A DNA stretch of 64,000 bases from Lentibacillus amyloliquefaciens (GCF_001307805.1 NZ_CP013862.1:3162001-3226000), one strand, 5' to 3'; shown: positions 26,933 to 36,903, counted from the first letter of the stretch. The notes: generated by a model not told the origin, from the letters alone. Numbers and translations: made by a program.

Positions 26933-28387
26933 ATGGAAGAGGCATACCCTAATTGGCTTTCGAAGCAGATGCTTTCCGGTGTGCGCAGGTTTAATATTGA
27001 TTCATTTCTGGTTGCACTTGAAGGATGGAGAAGAGGGCTTTCTTTGACGTTTTATAGTGAGCACTTCGAGGTTACAGATCTTCAGCTTATCGGGTTTGAG
27101 CCGACAGGAAAAACATTCTCCCTCAGCTCAGAAACAAAGAAGCATTACTTCTACAGGTCAAGGGGAGACCGGGTAGCGAACGATGCTGTGGACATCGGCT
27201 CCAGTAAAGAAAAAACAAAGGTATATCTCAAAAGAGCAGGAGTTCCAACTTCTGAAGGTTTTAGTTTCTCAAAAGAAAAGGATTTGGAAGACGTCATTCA
27301 GTCGTCTATAAAAATCGGATTCCCGCTGGTTGTGAAACCTACCTTTGGAAGTCTTGGCATGGGCGTTATCACTAATATTGATTCAGAGGATAACTTAAGG
27401 GACAGCTTAGACTATGTATTTTCCGAATTTGAATACACAGATTTTATTATTGAAAGACATATTATTGGGGAAGATGTCCGTGTGTATGTGACAGGAGATA
27501 AGGCGGTTGGTGCCACCAAACGGACTCCTGCCAATGTTACGGGGGATGGCACACACACAATCGAAGAGTTAATTGAATTAAAGAATGAATCAAGAAAATT
27601 GAACCCTCAAACATCAACAAGGCTGATAAAGGTCGATGATGATATCCGGAACTTCATGTCTCAGCAAAAATTACAGCTTACCGATATTCCTGAAGAAGGT
27701 ACGGTTATTTACCTGAAGGGACAGAGCAATATTTCTTCAGGCGGTGATTCGGTCGATGTGACGGAAGAACTGTCAGACGATATTAAAAACACTGCTATAA
27801 ATGCTGTTAAAGCTATACCCGGATTAAACCAAGCTGGTGTGGATATAATTGTTAATGAAAAGGGTACAGTGATTATTGAAATTAACGCTACTGCCGGAAT
27901 TTCACTGCATACATTTCCCTTATATGGAGAAGCACAGAATATAGCAGAAAAAATCATTGACTTTTACTTCCCTGAAACGAAAGGAATAGCAGCCGAGAGT
28001 TCGGCAATTTTCTTTGACTACAAAGCGATTCTGGAGCTGCTCAGAAGCCGAAGTGTAAAAGCGTTGGAGCTTACAAATGCCCCGGTTGGCAAATTGTTTG
28101 CAAAACGATATGTCATCTCAGGAAAAGTACAGGATGTTGGTTTCAGAAGGTGGCTTCAGAAGCAGGCCGTAGCCAGAGGCTTGCATGGGTATACAAGAAA
28201 TTTACGCAACGGGAAAGTTGTTGTCGTTGTTGGTGACACTGATAAAGCCAATGTTAATGCGTTTAAAGATATTTGCTATGAAGGCCCGGTTCAGGCAGAA
28301 GTTAGTGATATTCAGGAATACTTCTGGGATAAACAAATTAAAATAGGGTTTGAAATCAGAAGTATGAATAAAGCCAAGAAGAGTTAA
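26933..28387 (+). CDS. CphA-like ATP-grasp ligase with intact-looking acylphosphatase domain (3 of 4)
   Basis: 484 residues, shorter because it lacks the coiled-coil tail. It shares ALEGWRRGL, FSLSSETKKHYFYRSRGD, VVKPTFGSLGMGV, DVRVYVTGDKAVGATKR, SNISSGGDSVDV and VIIEINATAGISLHTFP. It is the only paralogue whose acylphosphatase-like domain keeps both catalytic residues: Arg in VQDVGFRRW and Asn in YTRNLRNG. The final ligand-binding motif reads EINATAG rather than ELNPTAQ, suggesting a different substrate pocket. Starts with ATG 26933 behind AGGGAGAG, 24 bases after the previous stop. Confidence 0.82.
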   Translation: MEEAYPNWLSKQMLSGVRRFNIDSFLVALEGWRRGLSLTFYSEHFEVTDLQLIGFEPTGKTFSLSSETKKHYFYRSRGDRVANDAVDIGSSKEKTKVYLKRAGVPTSEGFSFSKEKDLEDVIQSSIKIGFPLVVKPTFGSLGMGVITNIDSEDNLRDSLDYVFSEFEYTDFIIERHIIGEDVRVYVTGDKAVGATKRTPANVTGDGTHTIEELIELKNESRKLNPQTSTRLIKVDDDIRNFMSQQKLQLTDIPEEGTVIYLKGQSNISSGGDSVDVTEELSDDIKNTAINAVKAIPGLNQAGVDIIVNEKGTVIIEINATAGISLHTFPLYGEAQNIAEKIIDFYFPETKGIAAESSAIFFDYKAILELLRSRSVKALELTNAPVGKLFAKRYVISGKVQDVGFRRWLQKQAVARGLHGYTRNLRNGKVVVVVGDTDKANVNAFKDICYEGPVQAEVSDIQEYFWDKQIKIGFEIRSMNKAKKS

Positions 28388-28456
28388 TCAAGATGAATTT
28401 AAAAGAATAGAAGAAATTTCTTTTTACAACACTGAAGGTCAGAGAGGTATACAGTT

Positions 28457-29503
28457 ATGAATAACGATAATAGCGTTTCTTTGACAGCTGTAGGCGATGT
28501 CTTACCACATGGCAGAGTATATGGCGGAACCAAAAAGAAATCTGATTATAAATTTGGTGAGAAATTAGAAAATGCTGCTCATTTATTAGGTAAGACGGAT
28601 ATTACAGTTGCAAATTTAGAAACAATTATTGCTGGTAAAGATATCGGCCTTACTTCTTATCCACGGTTTAATTGCCCGGTGGAATTAGGTTATACGCTGA
28701 AAGACATGGGCGTAGACATTGTTAGTATTGCCAATAATCATATGCTGGACCGCGGTGAAGAAGGGTTATTGAAATCCATAAGCAATTTAAAGGAAATTGG
28801 TTTGGAGTATGATGGAGGCTATAAATCTTTTGAAGATCGGGACAGATTGCGTATCATTAAGAAAAATGGCCTCAGAATTTGTTTTGTATCTTTCACAAGA
28901 GGTACAAACTCTATTGAAATTCCTGAAGACAAGCCATATCTGTCTAACTCTCTGAAAGAAATAAATCCTTTGAAAATATACAGTACACTGAGAAGAATCA
29001 AAAAGAACAAGCTTGCTGATGTCATTGTTGCAAATATGCATTTCGGCGAAGAATATCACCTATATCCATCATCCACTCAAAGGGAGATGTCTGCTTCATT
29101 AGCTGATGCGGGCGCCGATGTAATACTTGGTCACCATCCACATGTGTTACAGCCACCTGAGTGGATTGAGACGTCCCGCGGAACTAAATCATTTGCCGCT
29201 TACTCAATGGGCAACTTCTTTACAGGTCAGAATGGGTTACATAGGCAAATTGGCGCGGTATTGTCATTGGATATTACAAAACCAAGAGAAAACTACACAG
29301 GTATTGAAATCAAAAATCCAAAATATGAACTGACCTTTGTAAGTAATGAAAGACACAGAAACTATAAAATTCACGTCTTCCGTGACTGGATAAAAGAAAA
29401 TAAAGAAATAAAAACTGCAGAATTTGTATTTGACTCTAATCAGGTGTATGAAGACGTAGTCAATAGAATGCGAAAAGAAATTAAATCACTTGAGATCAAC
29501 TAA
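28457..29503 (+). CDS. CapA/PgsA-like metallophosphatase-fold protein
   Basis: 348 residues of the CapA family (poly-gamma-glutamate synthesis/capsule protein). Motifs of the calcineurin-like fold are clear: TAVGDVLPHG, VANLETII, SIANNHMLDRGE, MHFGEEYH, LGHHPHVLQPPEW and YSMGNFFTGQ. Unlike membrane-bound PgsA/CapA there is no signal peptide or N-terminal helix, so this version looks cytoplasmic. No PgsB/CapB ligase or PgsC/CapC gene is present; instead the gene is embedded between ATP-grasp paralogues 3 and 4. That suggests CapA-type function has been coupled to these ligases. Confidence 0.88.
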   Translation: MNNDNSVSLTAVGDVLPHGRVYGGTKKKSDYKFGEKLENAAHLLGKTDITVANLETIIAGKDIGLTSYPRFNCPVELGYTLKDMGVDIVSIANNHMLDRGEEGLLKSISNLKEIGLEYDGGYKSFEDRDRLRIIKKNGLRICFVSFTRGTNSIEIPEDKPYLSNSLKEINPLKIYSTLRRIKKNKLADVIVANMHFGEEYHLYPSSTQREMSASLADAGADVILGHHPHVLQPPEWIETSRGTKSFAAYSMGNFFTGQNGLHRQIGAVLSLDITKPRENYTGIEIKNPKYELTFVSNERHRNYKIHVFRDWIKENKEIKTAEFVFDSNQVYEDVVNRMRKEIKSLEIN

Positions 29504-29522
29504 CGAAATAGGGTGAATTCCA

Positions 29523-31094
29523 ATGGAGAATTATAAAAATTCATGGCTGCCACATTTAAAAGATGCCGTTCCAAAAGCTGCACAAGGAAAAGGAACTTGT
29601 ATGTATACGATCGCTTTGGAAGGCTGGCGGAGAGGATTAGAGTTAAGATTTATTAAGAAAAAAGGTTCAGGGTTGCTGCGCTCTGTATCTTTTTCATTAA
29701 GTGACGGAAAAACCAAACATGTGTTTAGCGGTTCACGTGGAGACTATGTTTCCAGAGAAGCGAAAGAGATATGCAGGGATAAAGGGCTGACAAATCAGTA
29801 TTTGGAAGAAGCAGACGTTTCTATACCCGGCGGCAAACTTTTTGAAGCAGGCACCGCACTCAAGTCTATGATCAGTTATGCTAAAAGACTGGGCTTTCCG
29901 GTAGTCGTAAAGCCTAGTGACTCTGAGGGTGGCGGTGTCGGTGTCAAAACTAACATAAAAGATGAAGATGAGTTGAAGGAAGTTTTAAAAAAAGTTAAAG
30001 CCAATGAAAGAAATACGATCATCGAAAGGTTTTTTACGGGCGATGACTTTAGAGTTTATGTTCTTGAAGATAAAGTAATAGGCGCTTTCCAAAGAAGGGC
30101 TGCTAGTGTTGTTGGGAACGGGAAATCGGATATCAGCACATTACTTGAACAGAAGAACAAAGAAAGGCAAAAAAGTCCGTTCTTATCATCCAATAAAATC
30201 AAAATTGATCAGTCAATGAAAGGTTTCCTGCAAGAAAAAGGCTTAACACCATCGTATGTCCCCAAAAAAGATGAAAGAGTATTTCTGAGGCGCAACGGAG
30301 AATATTTTGGTCAGCGAGATTCAGTAAATGTAACGGATGAACTTCCACAAAAAATGAAGGGTATAGCCATTTCGGCAGTACAAGCGATACCGGGGCTACT
30401 GCATGGCGGGGTTGATATGCTTATCAACCTTGATACAAACGAAGGTGTTGTTAACGAGATTAATTCAAGAGCCCAAATCAGTAATCACGTATTTCCAATC
30501 GAAGGTAAAGCAATTGATATCCCCAAACATATCATTGATTATTACTTCCCGGAGACTAAGAACGATAAGGCAACGGATGTTAAATACATTTTTGATTTTA
30601 AAACAGTCGTTGATAGTTTTGAATCAGGCACTGCAAAAGAGATTAAAATACCACCGATTCCGGCTGGTCTGAAAACAGTGAGGCGTTATGTTGTAACAGG
30701 AAACAATTTTAATAACAAATATCGCAAATGGCTGCAGCGGCAGGCGTTGGAAAGGAATCTGGATGGTTATGTCAGAACGATCGACAACAACAGTATATCC
30801 ATTGTCGTTGCAGGGTCAGAATACGTGGTCAAGTCGTTTAAAGATGTAATCAAGGAATCATCCCCAAAACCAGCAATTATAAGAAATGTAAAAGGGATGA
30901 TGTTTAATAAACCGGTTAAGGTAGGGTTTGAACTAAGGCAGAATACCAGGAGAAATAGAGAGATAAAACAGAAAACGTCACAACAAAAACCCGTGCAACA
31001 GAAAAAGAAGAAACAGAAAAAGCAATCTTTTGCGTTTAGAGTGATTAAATTTCCTTTTAGGGTATTAAGAAAAATTAAGAATAAAATAGTGTGA
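29523..31094 (+). CDS. CphA-like ATP-grasp ligase with degenerate acylphosphatase-like domain (4 of 4)
   Basis: 523 residues, the most diverged of the four. It has ALEGWRRGL near the start, VVVKPSDSEGGGVGVKTN, DDFRVYVLEDKVIGAFQRR, NGEYFGQRDSVNVTDELP in place of the usual SNISSGGD loop, and VVNEINSRAQISNHVFP. In the acylphosphatase-like domain (VTGNNFNNKYRKWLQRQALE) Arg is present but the catalytic Asn is Thr (YVRTID). The C-terminus is strongly basic with Lys/Gln runs and may bind membrane or an acidic polymer. ATG 29523 lies 19 bases after the CapA-like stop. Last gene of the co-directional run; a terminator follows. Confidence 0.8.
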   Translation: MENYKNSWLPHLKDAVPKAAQGKGTCMYTIALEGWRRGLELRFIKKKGSGLLRSVSFSLSDGKTKHVFSGSRGDYVSREAKEICRDKGLTNQYLEEADVSIPGGKLFEAGTALKSMISYAKRLGFPVVVKPSDSEGGGVGVKTNIKDEDELKEVLKKVKANERNTIIERFFTGDDFRVYVLEDKVIGAFQRRAASVVGNGKSDISTLLEQKNKERQKSPFLSSNKIKIDQSMKGFLQEKGLTPSYVPKKDERVFLRRNGEYFGQRDSVNVTDELPQKMKGIAISAVQAIPGLLHGGVDMLINLDTNEGVVNEINSRAQISNHVFPIEGKAIDIPKHIIDYYFPETKNDKATDVKYIFDFKTVVDSFESGTAKEIKIPPIPAGLKTVRRYVVTGNNFNNKYRKWLQRQALERNLDGYVRTIDNNSISIVVAGSEYVVKSFKDVIKESSPKPAIIRNVKGMMFNKPVKVGFELRQNTRRNREIKQKTSQQKPVQQKKKKQKKQSFAFRVIKFPFRVLRKIKNKIV

Positions 31095-31100
31095 AAAAGG

Positions 31101-31131
31101 GGTTGTTGATAATGTCAACAACCCTAATTTT
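31101..31131. terminator. Bidirectional terminator at the end of the polymer cluster
   Basis: Nine-base-pair stem GGTTGTTGA / TCAACAACC with a five-base loop. T runs follow on both strands. It separates the fourth ATP-grasp gene from the convergent YheC/D-like gene, whose stop codon begins right after the stem. Confidence 0.88.
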
Positions 31132-32134
31132 TACTGTCACTTTCTGTTTTGGCAAGTCTGTATTTATAATGCTCGGATTTTATTAAGGCGATATCTCCCA
31201 TGGCGAATTCATGACCAGGTGCAGTGTTGACCTCGAATAAGTATGGGTTTCCAGCTTTATCGATTCCGAGGTCAATCCCCATGGACGTTATTTTTTTATT
31301 AAAGATCTGTTCCATTTTATAAGGTAATTTATTGCCTATTTCCCTTAGAGAGTCCCTGACTGCTTCCCAGTTTTCATAATTCGCTTTCAGGTAAGGCGTT
31401 AATTCACTGACACTGCCGCCCTGTGCAACATTTGACACGATTTTTTGGCCGGTACCGATTCTGATTAGATATACTGCTGCCTGCCATTTATTAACCCCGT
31501 TTCTCTCAAGGCGTATTCTGCAATCAAAGGGTTCACCGTTTTTAGTTCTTGAATTAATATGCTTTTGAAAAATATACCGTTCTTTATTGATATCATTTTT
31601 AAAGAAATGTTTAAGTTTGCGTTTGTTTAATTTTATATCCTGGTTTTCGTAGGTCAGTATGTAATGACGTTTAGTTTGGGAAAGCATGTAAATGCCTTCA
31701 CCCCTTTGGCCAAGTTTTGGTTTGATAATAATGGTCCCGTGTTTTTTTAAAAAGCTATAGAATGTTTTAAAATCTATAATACTTTCTGTTGGTATGATTA
31801 AATGAGCAAATTCGCCATCCTCTAAAACTTTTTTATTCACGACATCTTTCGGAGCGAACTTGCCAGAAGATAAAGTGCTTCTAGTCCTTAGGAAATTCAT
31901 TACCTTTTTATGTTTAAAGCAATACACGTTGATATCGATAAACTCAGGTATTGGAACCTCTTTGCGCACCCATTTGTTCTCAATAAGCATCAAACCGTTT
32001 ATGATTTCTTGTTCCACATCCACATCATTAGCGGTGAAATAGACCAGGTCAATCTTGTTGTATTTGGTAGCTTTAGCAACAAGTCTTACAAATTTTTGGG
32101 GTTTTTTAATATTTCGCATGTATCCAACTATCAT
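31124..32134 (-). CDS. YheC/YheD-like ATP-grasp protein
   Basis: 336 residues of the YheC/D ATP-grasp family, best known from Bacillus spore-coat associated proteins. Visible are TRSTLSSGKFAPKDVVNKKV, IIIKPKLGQRGEGIYML (ATP-binding), FQKHINSRTKNGEPFDCRI, KWQAAVYLIRIGTGQKIVSNVAQGGSV and the metal/ATP end MGIDLGIDKAGNPYLFEVNTAPG. Likely an amide- or ester-forming ligase; substrate unknown. The gene converges on the polymer cluster and is a single unit. A decayed relative lies at 35890-36644. Confidence 0.85.
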   Translation of the reverse strand: MIVGYMRNIKKPQKFVRLVAKATKYNKIDLVYFTANDVDVEQEIINGLMLIENKWVRKEVPIPEFIDINVYCFKHKKVMNFLRTRSTLSSGKFAPKDVVNKKVLEDGEFAHLIIPTESIIDFKTFYSFLKKHGTIIIKPKLGQRGEGIYMLSQTKRHYILTYENQDIKLNKRKLKHFFKNDINKERYIFQKHINSRTKNGEPFDCRIRLERNGVNKWQAAVYLIRIGTGQKIVSNVAQGGSVSELTPYLKANYENWEAVRDSLREIGNKLPYKMEQIFNKKITSMGIDLGIDKAGNPYLFEVNTAPGHEFAMGDIALIKSEHYKYRLAKTESDSKN

Positions 32135-32371
32135 TATGTGTTCCTTCCCTTCAATACTGTCTGCATTAGGGTTCCCCTATTTTTGTTAAGTAACATAAAT
32201 ATTTGAATATCCGTATACAAAGGGGAAAAGTTTTGATAAACTATTTTGTGATGTAGTTTTGTGCTAATATTGTCAAATTCTTGGGATGATATACTAGGAA
32301 CTTGTCAATTCAGCTTAACATGAAATGCATCATGAACTATAATAATATTATTTGAATAAGGAGGTGTAAAT

Positions 32372-35300
32372 ATGTCGAAAAGACTGTTTTTCGTGTTTAT
32401 GGTATTTTTGTTTTCCTTATCCACTGCCTTCACTTCTAATGCTAATGCAGCCGATACCGATAGCAATACAGATGATGGTTGCATAGCAATTAATTTGAAC
32501 GAGTTTAATAGTGATGCTAAACAAAGATACATAGACTTAGCAGATAAATATAAATCTGATTCATGTTCAAAAAAGGAAAATGCGGACTTGGAGGATGACG
32601 GAGATAATACCACCAAAGACGATGAAGAAGTTATTTATTTAGACAAGAATGCACTCACTGAAGCAGAAAGAAAAGAATTTATAGATCCTTATCTGGCTAA
32701 AAAAGAAGCATCACAAGACGTCTCAAAGGATCAGCAGCCAACTGATCAAAAACCGGATGTATCAGGGAAAGAAAATAATAATACAGCCGACAATGGCCAA
32801 GAGGGAGATAAAGCAGAGGAATCACCTGAGGGAGAAAACAACGATGAATCAGCTGAGCAACAAGATGAAAAATTAGATGATCAACAAAACTCACAAGATA
32901 AACAGCAGGATGAAGAAAAAGCAGAAGAAGTTGATAAGGCAGAGAATAAAACAAATGAAAGCAAGCCAGCTGAGTCAGACGAGAAAAAAACTGACGAACA
33001 GCAGGGAAAACAAGATGAATCAAATAAAGCCAAAGCTTCAATTTCCGGCGTCAAAAATGACAGCCACAATAATATGAGAGCTAAATCTAGCGACAATTTC
33101 CTTCAAAAAGGGGATAGAAGTACTAGAGTACTAGAGTTGAAACGAAAATTGAAAGAATTAGGCTTTGATGGTTACGGCATGATTCTTACCGAGTACTTTG
33201 GCGATGGCACGGAAAAGAACGTCCGTGATTTCCAAGAGTTTTACCGTCAGAAAGTGACTGGTGTTGCCGATCAAAAAGTATTTGATCAGATCGACTTTCT
33301 GCTCCCGAACCCGTTCAGCAATGGTAAACGTCATGTCGACACAATTGAGTTCAAGAAAGATTTGAAAGAATTGGGTTTTGACGGATATGGTATGAAACTA
33401 ACGCATTATTATGGCGATGGCACAGAGAAGAACGTCCGTGATTTCCAAGAGTTTTACCGTCAGAAAGTGACTGGTGTTGCCGAACAAAAAGTATTTGATC
33501 AGATTGACTTTCTGCTCCCGAACCCATTTAGCAATGGCAGACGTCATGTAGACACAATCGAGTTCAAGAAAGATTTGGCTGAGCTTGGCTTTGATAATTA
33601 CGGAATGTTATTAACCCACTTCTACGGTGATGGCACAGAAAAGAACGTGCGTGATTTTCAAAGAGCATACCAGCTGCCTGTAACCGGAATTGCTGATAAA
33701 GCTACATTTAATAAGATTGAATCCGTGCTCAGTGGTGATAACCGTCACGATGACGATGTACTTAGCAGAGGTGACAGAAGCACCAAAGTGCTGGAAATGA
33801 AACAGGACCTCGTTAAATTAGGTTTTGACGGGTATGGCATGCTGCAGACGAAGTATTTCGGCGATGGTACTGAGAAGAATCTTAAGGATTTTCAGGAATT
33901 TTACCGTCAGAAAGTAACAGGTGTTGCCGGACAGGAAGTATTCGATCAGATTGATTTTCTGCTCCCGAACCCGTTCAGCAATGGTAAACGTCATGTAGAT
34001 ACAATCGAATTGAAGAAAGATTTGATTGAACTTGGTTTTGACAATTATGGCATGAAACTGACGCATTTTTACGGCGACGGAACGGAAAAGAACGTTCGTG
34101 ATTTTCAGGAATTTTACCGTCAGAAAGTGACGGGTGCTGCCAACCAGGAAGTATTCGACCAGATTGATTTTCTGCTCCGAACCCGTTCAGCAATGGTAAA
34201 CGTCATGTAGATACAATCGAATTGAAGAAAGATTTGATTGAACTTGGTTTTGACAATTATGGCATGAAACTGACGCATTTCTACGGCGAGGGCACAGAAA
34301 AGAACGTCCGTGATTTCCAGAATTTTTACCGTCAAAAAGTAACGGGTGTCGCCGGTCAGAAGGTACTTGACCAGATTGATTTTCTGCTCCCGAACCCGTT
34401 CAGCAATGGTAAACGTCATGTAGATACAATCGAATTGAAGAAAGATTTGATTGAACTTGGTTTTGACAACTATGGCATGAAACTGACGCATTTCTACGGC
34501 GAGGGCACAGAAAAGAACGTCCGTGATTTTCAAGAATTTTATCGTCAGGAAGTGACAGGTGTTGCCAGCCAGGGGGTCTTCGATCAGATTGATTTTCTGC
34601 TGCCGGATCCATTCAGTAATGGAAAGCGCCATATGAATACAGTAGCACTCAAAGAAGATTTAAGAAAACTTGGTTTTGACAATTATGGCATGAAACTGAC
34701 GCATTTTTATGGTGATGGTACAGAAAAAAATGTAAAGGATTTTCAGAGGAGTTACAATCTGAATGTTACCGGAATTGTCGATGAAGTTACAATGAAGGTT
34801 ATAACAAATGGACTGCAAGGAACAAGTTATACATCATATGATTTATCGTTGAATGAAGCGCAAAATATACAAATGTCAGCCGAACCTCAAACCGATCAGG
34901 CATATGCTTATGTGTCCAAGACATGGGTGAACAACGGTGTTGTGACAGCAAGTGCACTTAATGTACGAACGGGTCCTGGTACTGATTATAAGGACATTGG
35001 AACGCTTTACAATGGAGCAAGCGTTGACGTTCTTGATGAAGTGGATGGCTGGTATGTTATAAGACATAATGACGGGCAGCAATGGGTGAAGGCTACACCA
35101 ACTGACGTACGCTATTACCTCAACCCGGATAATTTCATTGATAATGCCGTACAGAGATTTCAATTTTTGGATTTGGCCAAACCTAGTAATGCTTCAGCAA
35201 CTGAGCTGAATAATTATTTGCAGAACAAAGGTATTCTTGCTAGTAAGGGACAGGCTTTCATTAATGCTTCCAATATTAATGGAATTAATGATATCTATCT

Positions 35301-35757
35301 GGCTTCACATGCGGCACTTGAAACAGGCAATGGGACATCGACACTTGCCACCGGCGTTCCTGTTGATGAAGATGGCAATATAACCAGAGATTCAAACGGC
35401 CAAATTGCCAAGACAAATAAAACTGCCGCTACGGTATATAACATGTTTGGAATTGGTGCAAATGATAATTGTGCACTTTCCTGCGGGGCAAAAAGAGCGT
35501 TTCAGGAAGGGTGGACAACACCTGAACAAGCAATCGTCGGCGGTGCCGCCTTTATTGGAACCAGTTATATCAGAGACGGACAAAATACACTTTACAAAAT
35601 GCGGTGGAATCCTCTAGTAATGGATAATACCGGAAACTTTGGCCCTCAGTACGCAACCGATATTGGGTGGGCATCCAAACAGGTAACGACTATATCTAAC
35701 CTTTATGATCAATTAGGCATAACGACATTAAATCTGGAAATTCCAAAGTACAATTAA
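32372..35757 (+). pseudogene. Secreted repeat-rich endo-beta-N-acetylglucosaminidase (autolysin), frameshifted
   Basis: About 1127 residues if read through one frameshift. Order: signal peptide ending TSNANA; an acidic Gln/Glu/Asp/Lys-rich linker (to about residue 235); eight ~67-residue repeats with LGFDNYGMKLTHFYGDGTEK and DFQEFYRQKVTGVA, resembling peptidoglycan-binding repeats; an SH3b-like unit (SALNVRTGPGTDYKDIG); and a glucosaminidase domain (IYLASHAALETGNGTSTLA, YNMFGIGAND). The fifth repeat ends in CTGCTCCGAACCCG at 34171, where other copies have CTGCTCCCGAACCCG; loss of one C stops the first frame at 34210. As written the catalytic domain is cut off from the signal peptide. A sequencing error in this repetitive stretch is possible. 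GGAGGTG precedes ATG 32372. Confidence 0.85.
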
Positions 35758-35769
35758 TTTTTAATTTTG

Positions 35770-35803
35770 CTTGCATGACCTGTTAGTAGGTTATGCAAGT
35801 TTT
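35770..35803 (+). terminator. Rho-independent terminator after the autolysin gene
   Basis: Twelve-base stem CTTGCATGACCT / AGGTTATGCAAG with one G-T pair and a six-base loop, followed by TTTT. Confidence 0.8.
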
Positions 35804-35889
35804 CATGTTAAGGCGTGTCTGTTTAGTGAAAATAGCTAAAAATTCAGCGGAATTATATAAATATTCCATTAATAGCAAAAATCACAGCA

Positions 35890-36644
35890 ATGTTTTATCA
35901 GTCCCCTGGTATAGATATCACCTATATAAGACCATGGGATGTGGATATAAAAACAATGCCTTTTAACCTATGATAAGAAAAATGCCATAAATAAAGAGCG
36001 GCTGCACCGAGAATTGCTTAAGGATGAAGATTTTGCCAATCTTGTCATTCCGACTACAAAAGTGAGTAGTTTTGGTGATATTGAGGAATTTTTATTAAAA
36101 TACCTATCTATAGTATGAAACCAATCACGGGCGAACGGGGTAGAGGGATATATATATTTTAAGAAAACATGCAGCTGAATACATACTTGGTTATGAGAAG
36201 GAAGAACGAACAAGAATTACCAGGGATGCGTTAGTCGAGCACTACTGGACAACAAAAGGTATATTTTGCAGAAATATATATCATCAAAAACGATTGACGG
36301 AAATCCATTCGATTGCCGAATACATGTAGAAAAGAATAGACAAAGACAGTGGCAGGCAGCACGTAATTTCATCAGGATCGGGATTGGTCAAAAAGTTATC
36401 TCAAATGTTAATCAGGGTTGCGGTATCAGTGATGTGGAACCGTTCCTGAAAGCCAAATTTGGAGAGAAATGGGAAGAAATTAAAAAAAACACCAATAATG
36501 TCAATCGGATTCGATGTAGCGATTAATCAGGATGGTGAACTGTACCTGTTTGAATCAAATGGTGCCCCAACGACTGATCCTCTTTTAGCGCAAGCGGCAC
36601 TGTTGAGAACGGACTATTATTTGTATGTGCTTGAAACGGAATAG
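35890..36644 (+). pseudogene. Decayed YheC/YheD-like ATP-grasp gene
   Basis: Fragments in different frames match the gene at 31124-32134 in order: INKERLHRELLKDEDFANLV, MKPITGERGRGIYI, QKYISSKTIDGNPFDCRI, QWQAARNFIRIGIGQKVISN and DGELYLFESNGAPTTDPLL. In-frame stops and frameshifts lie between them, and about 25 residues seem to be missing near 36490, next to a run of A. No single frame restores it. It lies on the plus strand after the autolysin gene, so the family was once present on both sides of that gene. Confidence 0.82.
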
Positions 36645-36682
36645 ATAAAGACTTAATAGCTGAATTCCAGGGAAGTATAGGC

Positions 36683-36847
36683 ATGAATTTGGGTCAGCTT
36701 AAGCGTAAGCTGGATCAGGTCAAAAAGGAAAAAGCGCTGTATGAGAAAAGATACACTGCCATTAAAAACAGCAAAGCATGGAAGGCTACTGCCCCCGTGC
36801 GAGAAGTGGGCAAATTTGTAAAAAACAAGATCAGATCCAAACAGTAG
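36683..36847 (+). pseudogene. Orphan coiled-coil tail with the SWR-like motif
   Basis: A 54-residue open frame MNLGQLKRKLDQVKKEKALY... containing a short coiled coil and KNSKAWKATAPVREVGKFVK. It matches in style the C-terminal ends of ATP-grasp proteins 1 and 2 (SLSWRATKPIR, STSWRFTEAFR) and the N-terminal DSKTWKYAKPLQ of the TupA-like protein. No ribosome site is obvious, and it follows the decayed YheC/D-like gene, so it is probably the last surviving part of a lost cluster gene. Confidence 0.55.
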
Positions 36848-36903
36848 CAATGATTATTTCGCAAATTCAATACTTAGCAACTGGTACGAACATTCCTACC
36901 TCG

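Noticed and set aside
34165..34230. Phase variation by slippage at the autolysin frameshift
   Set aside because: The run is only two to three C, too short for frequent slippage. A simple mutation or sequence error is more likely.
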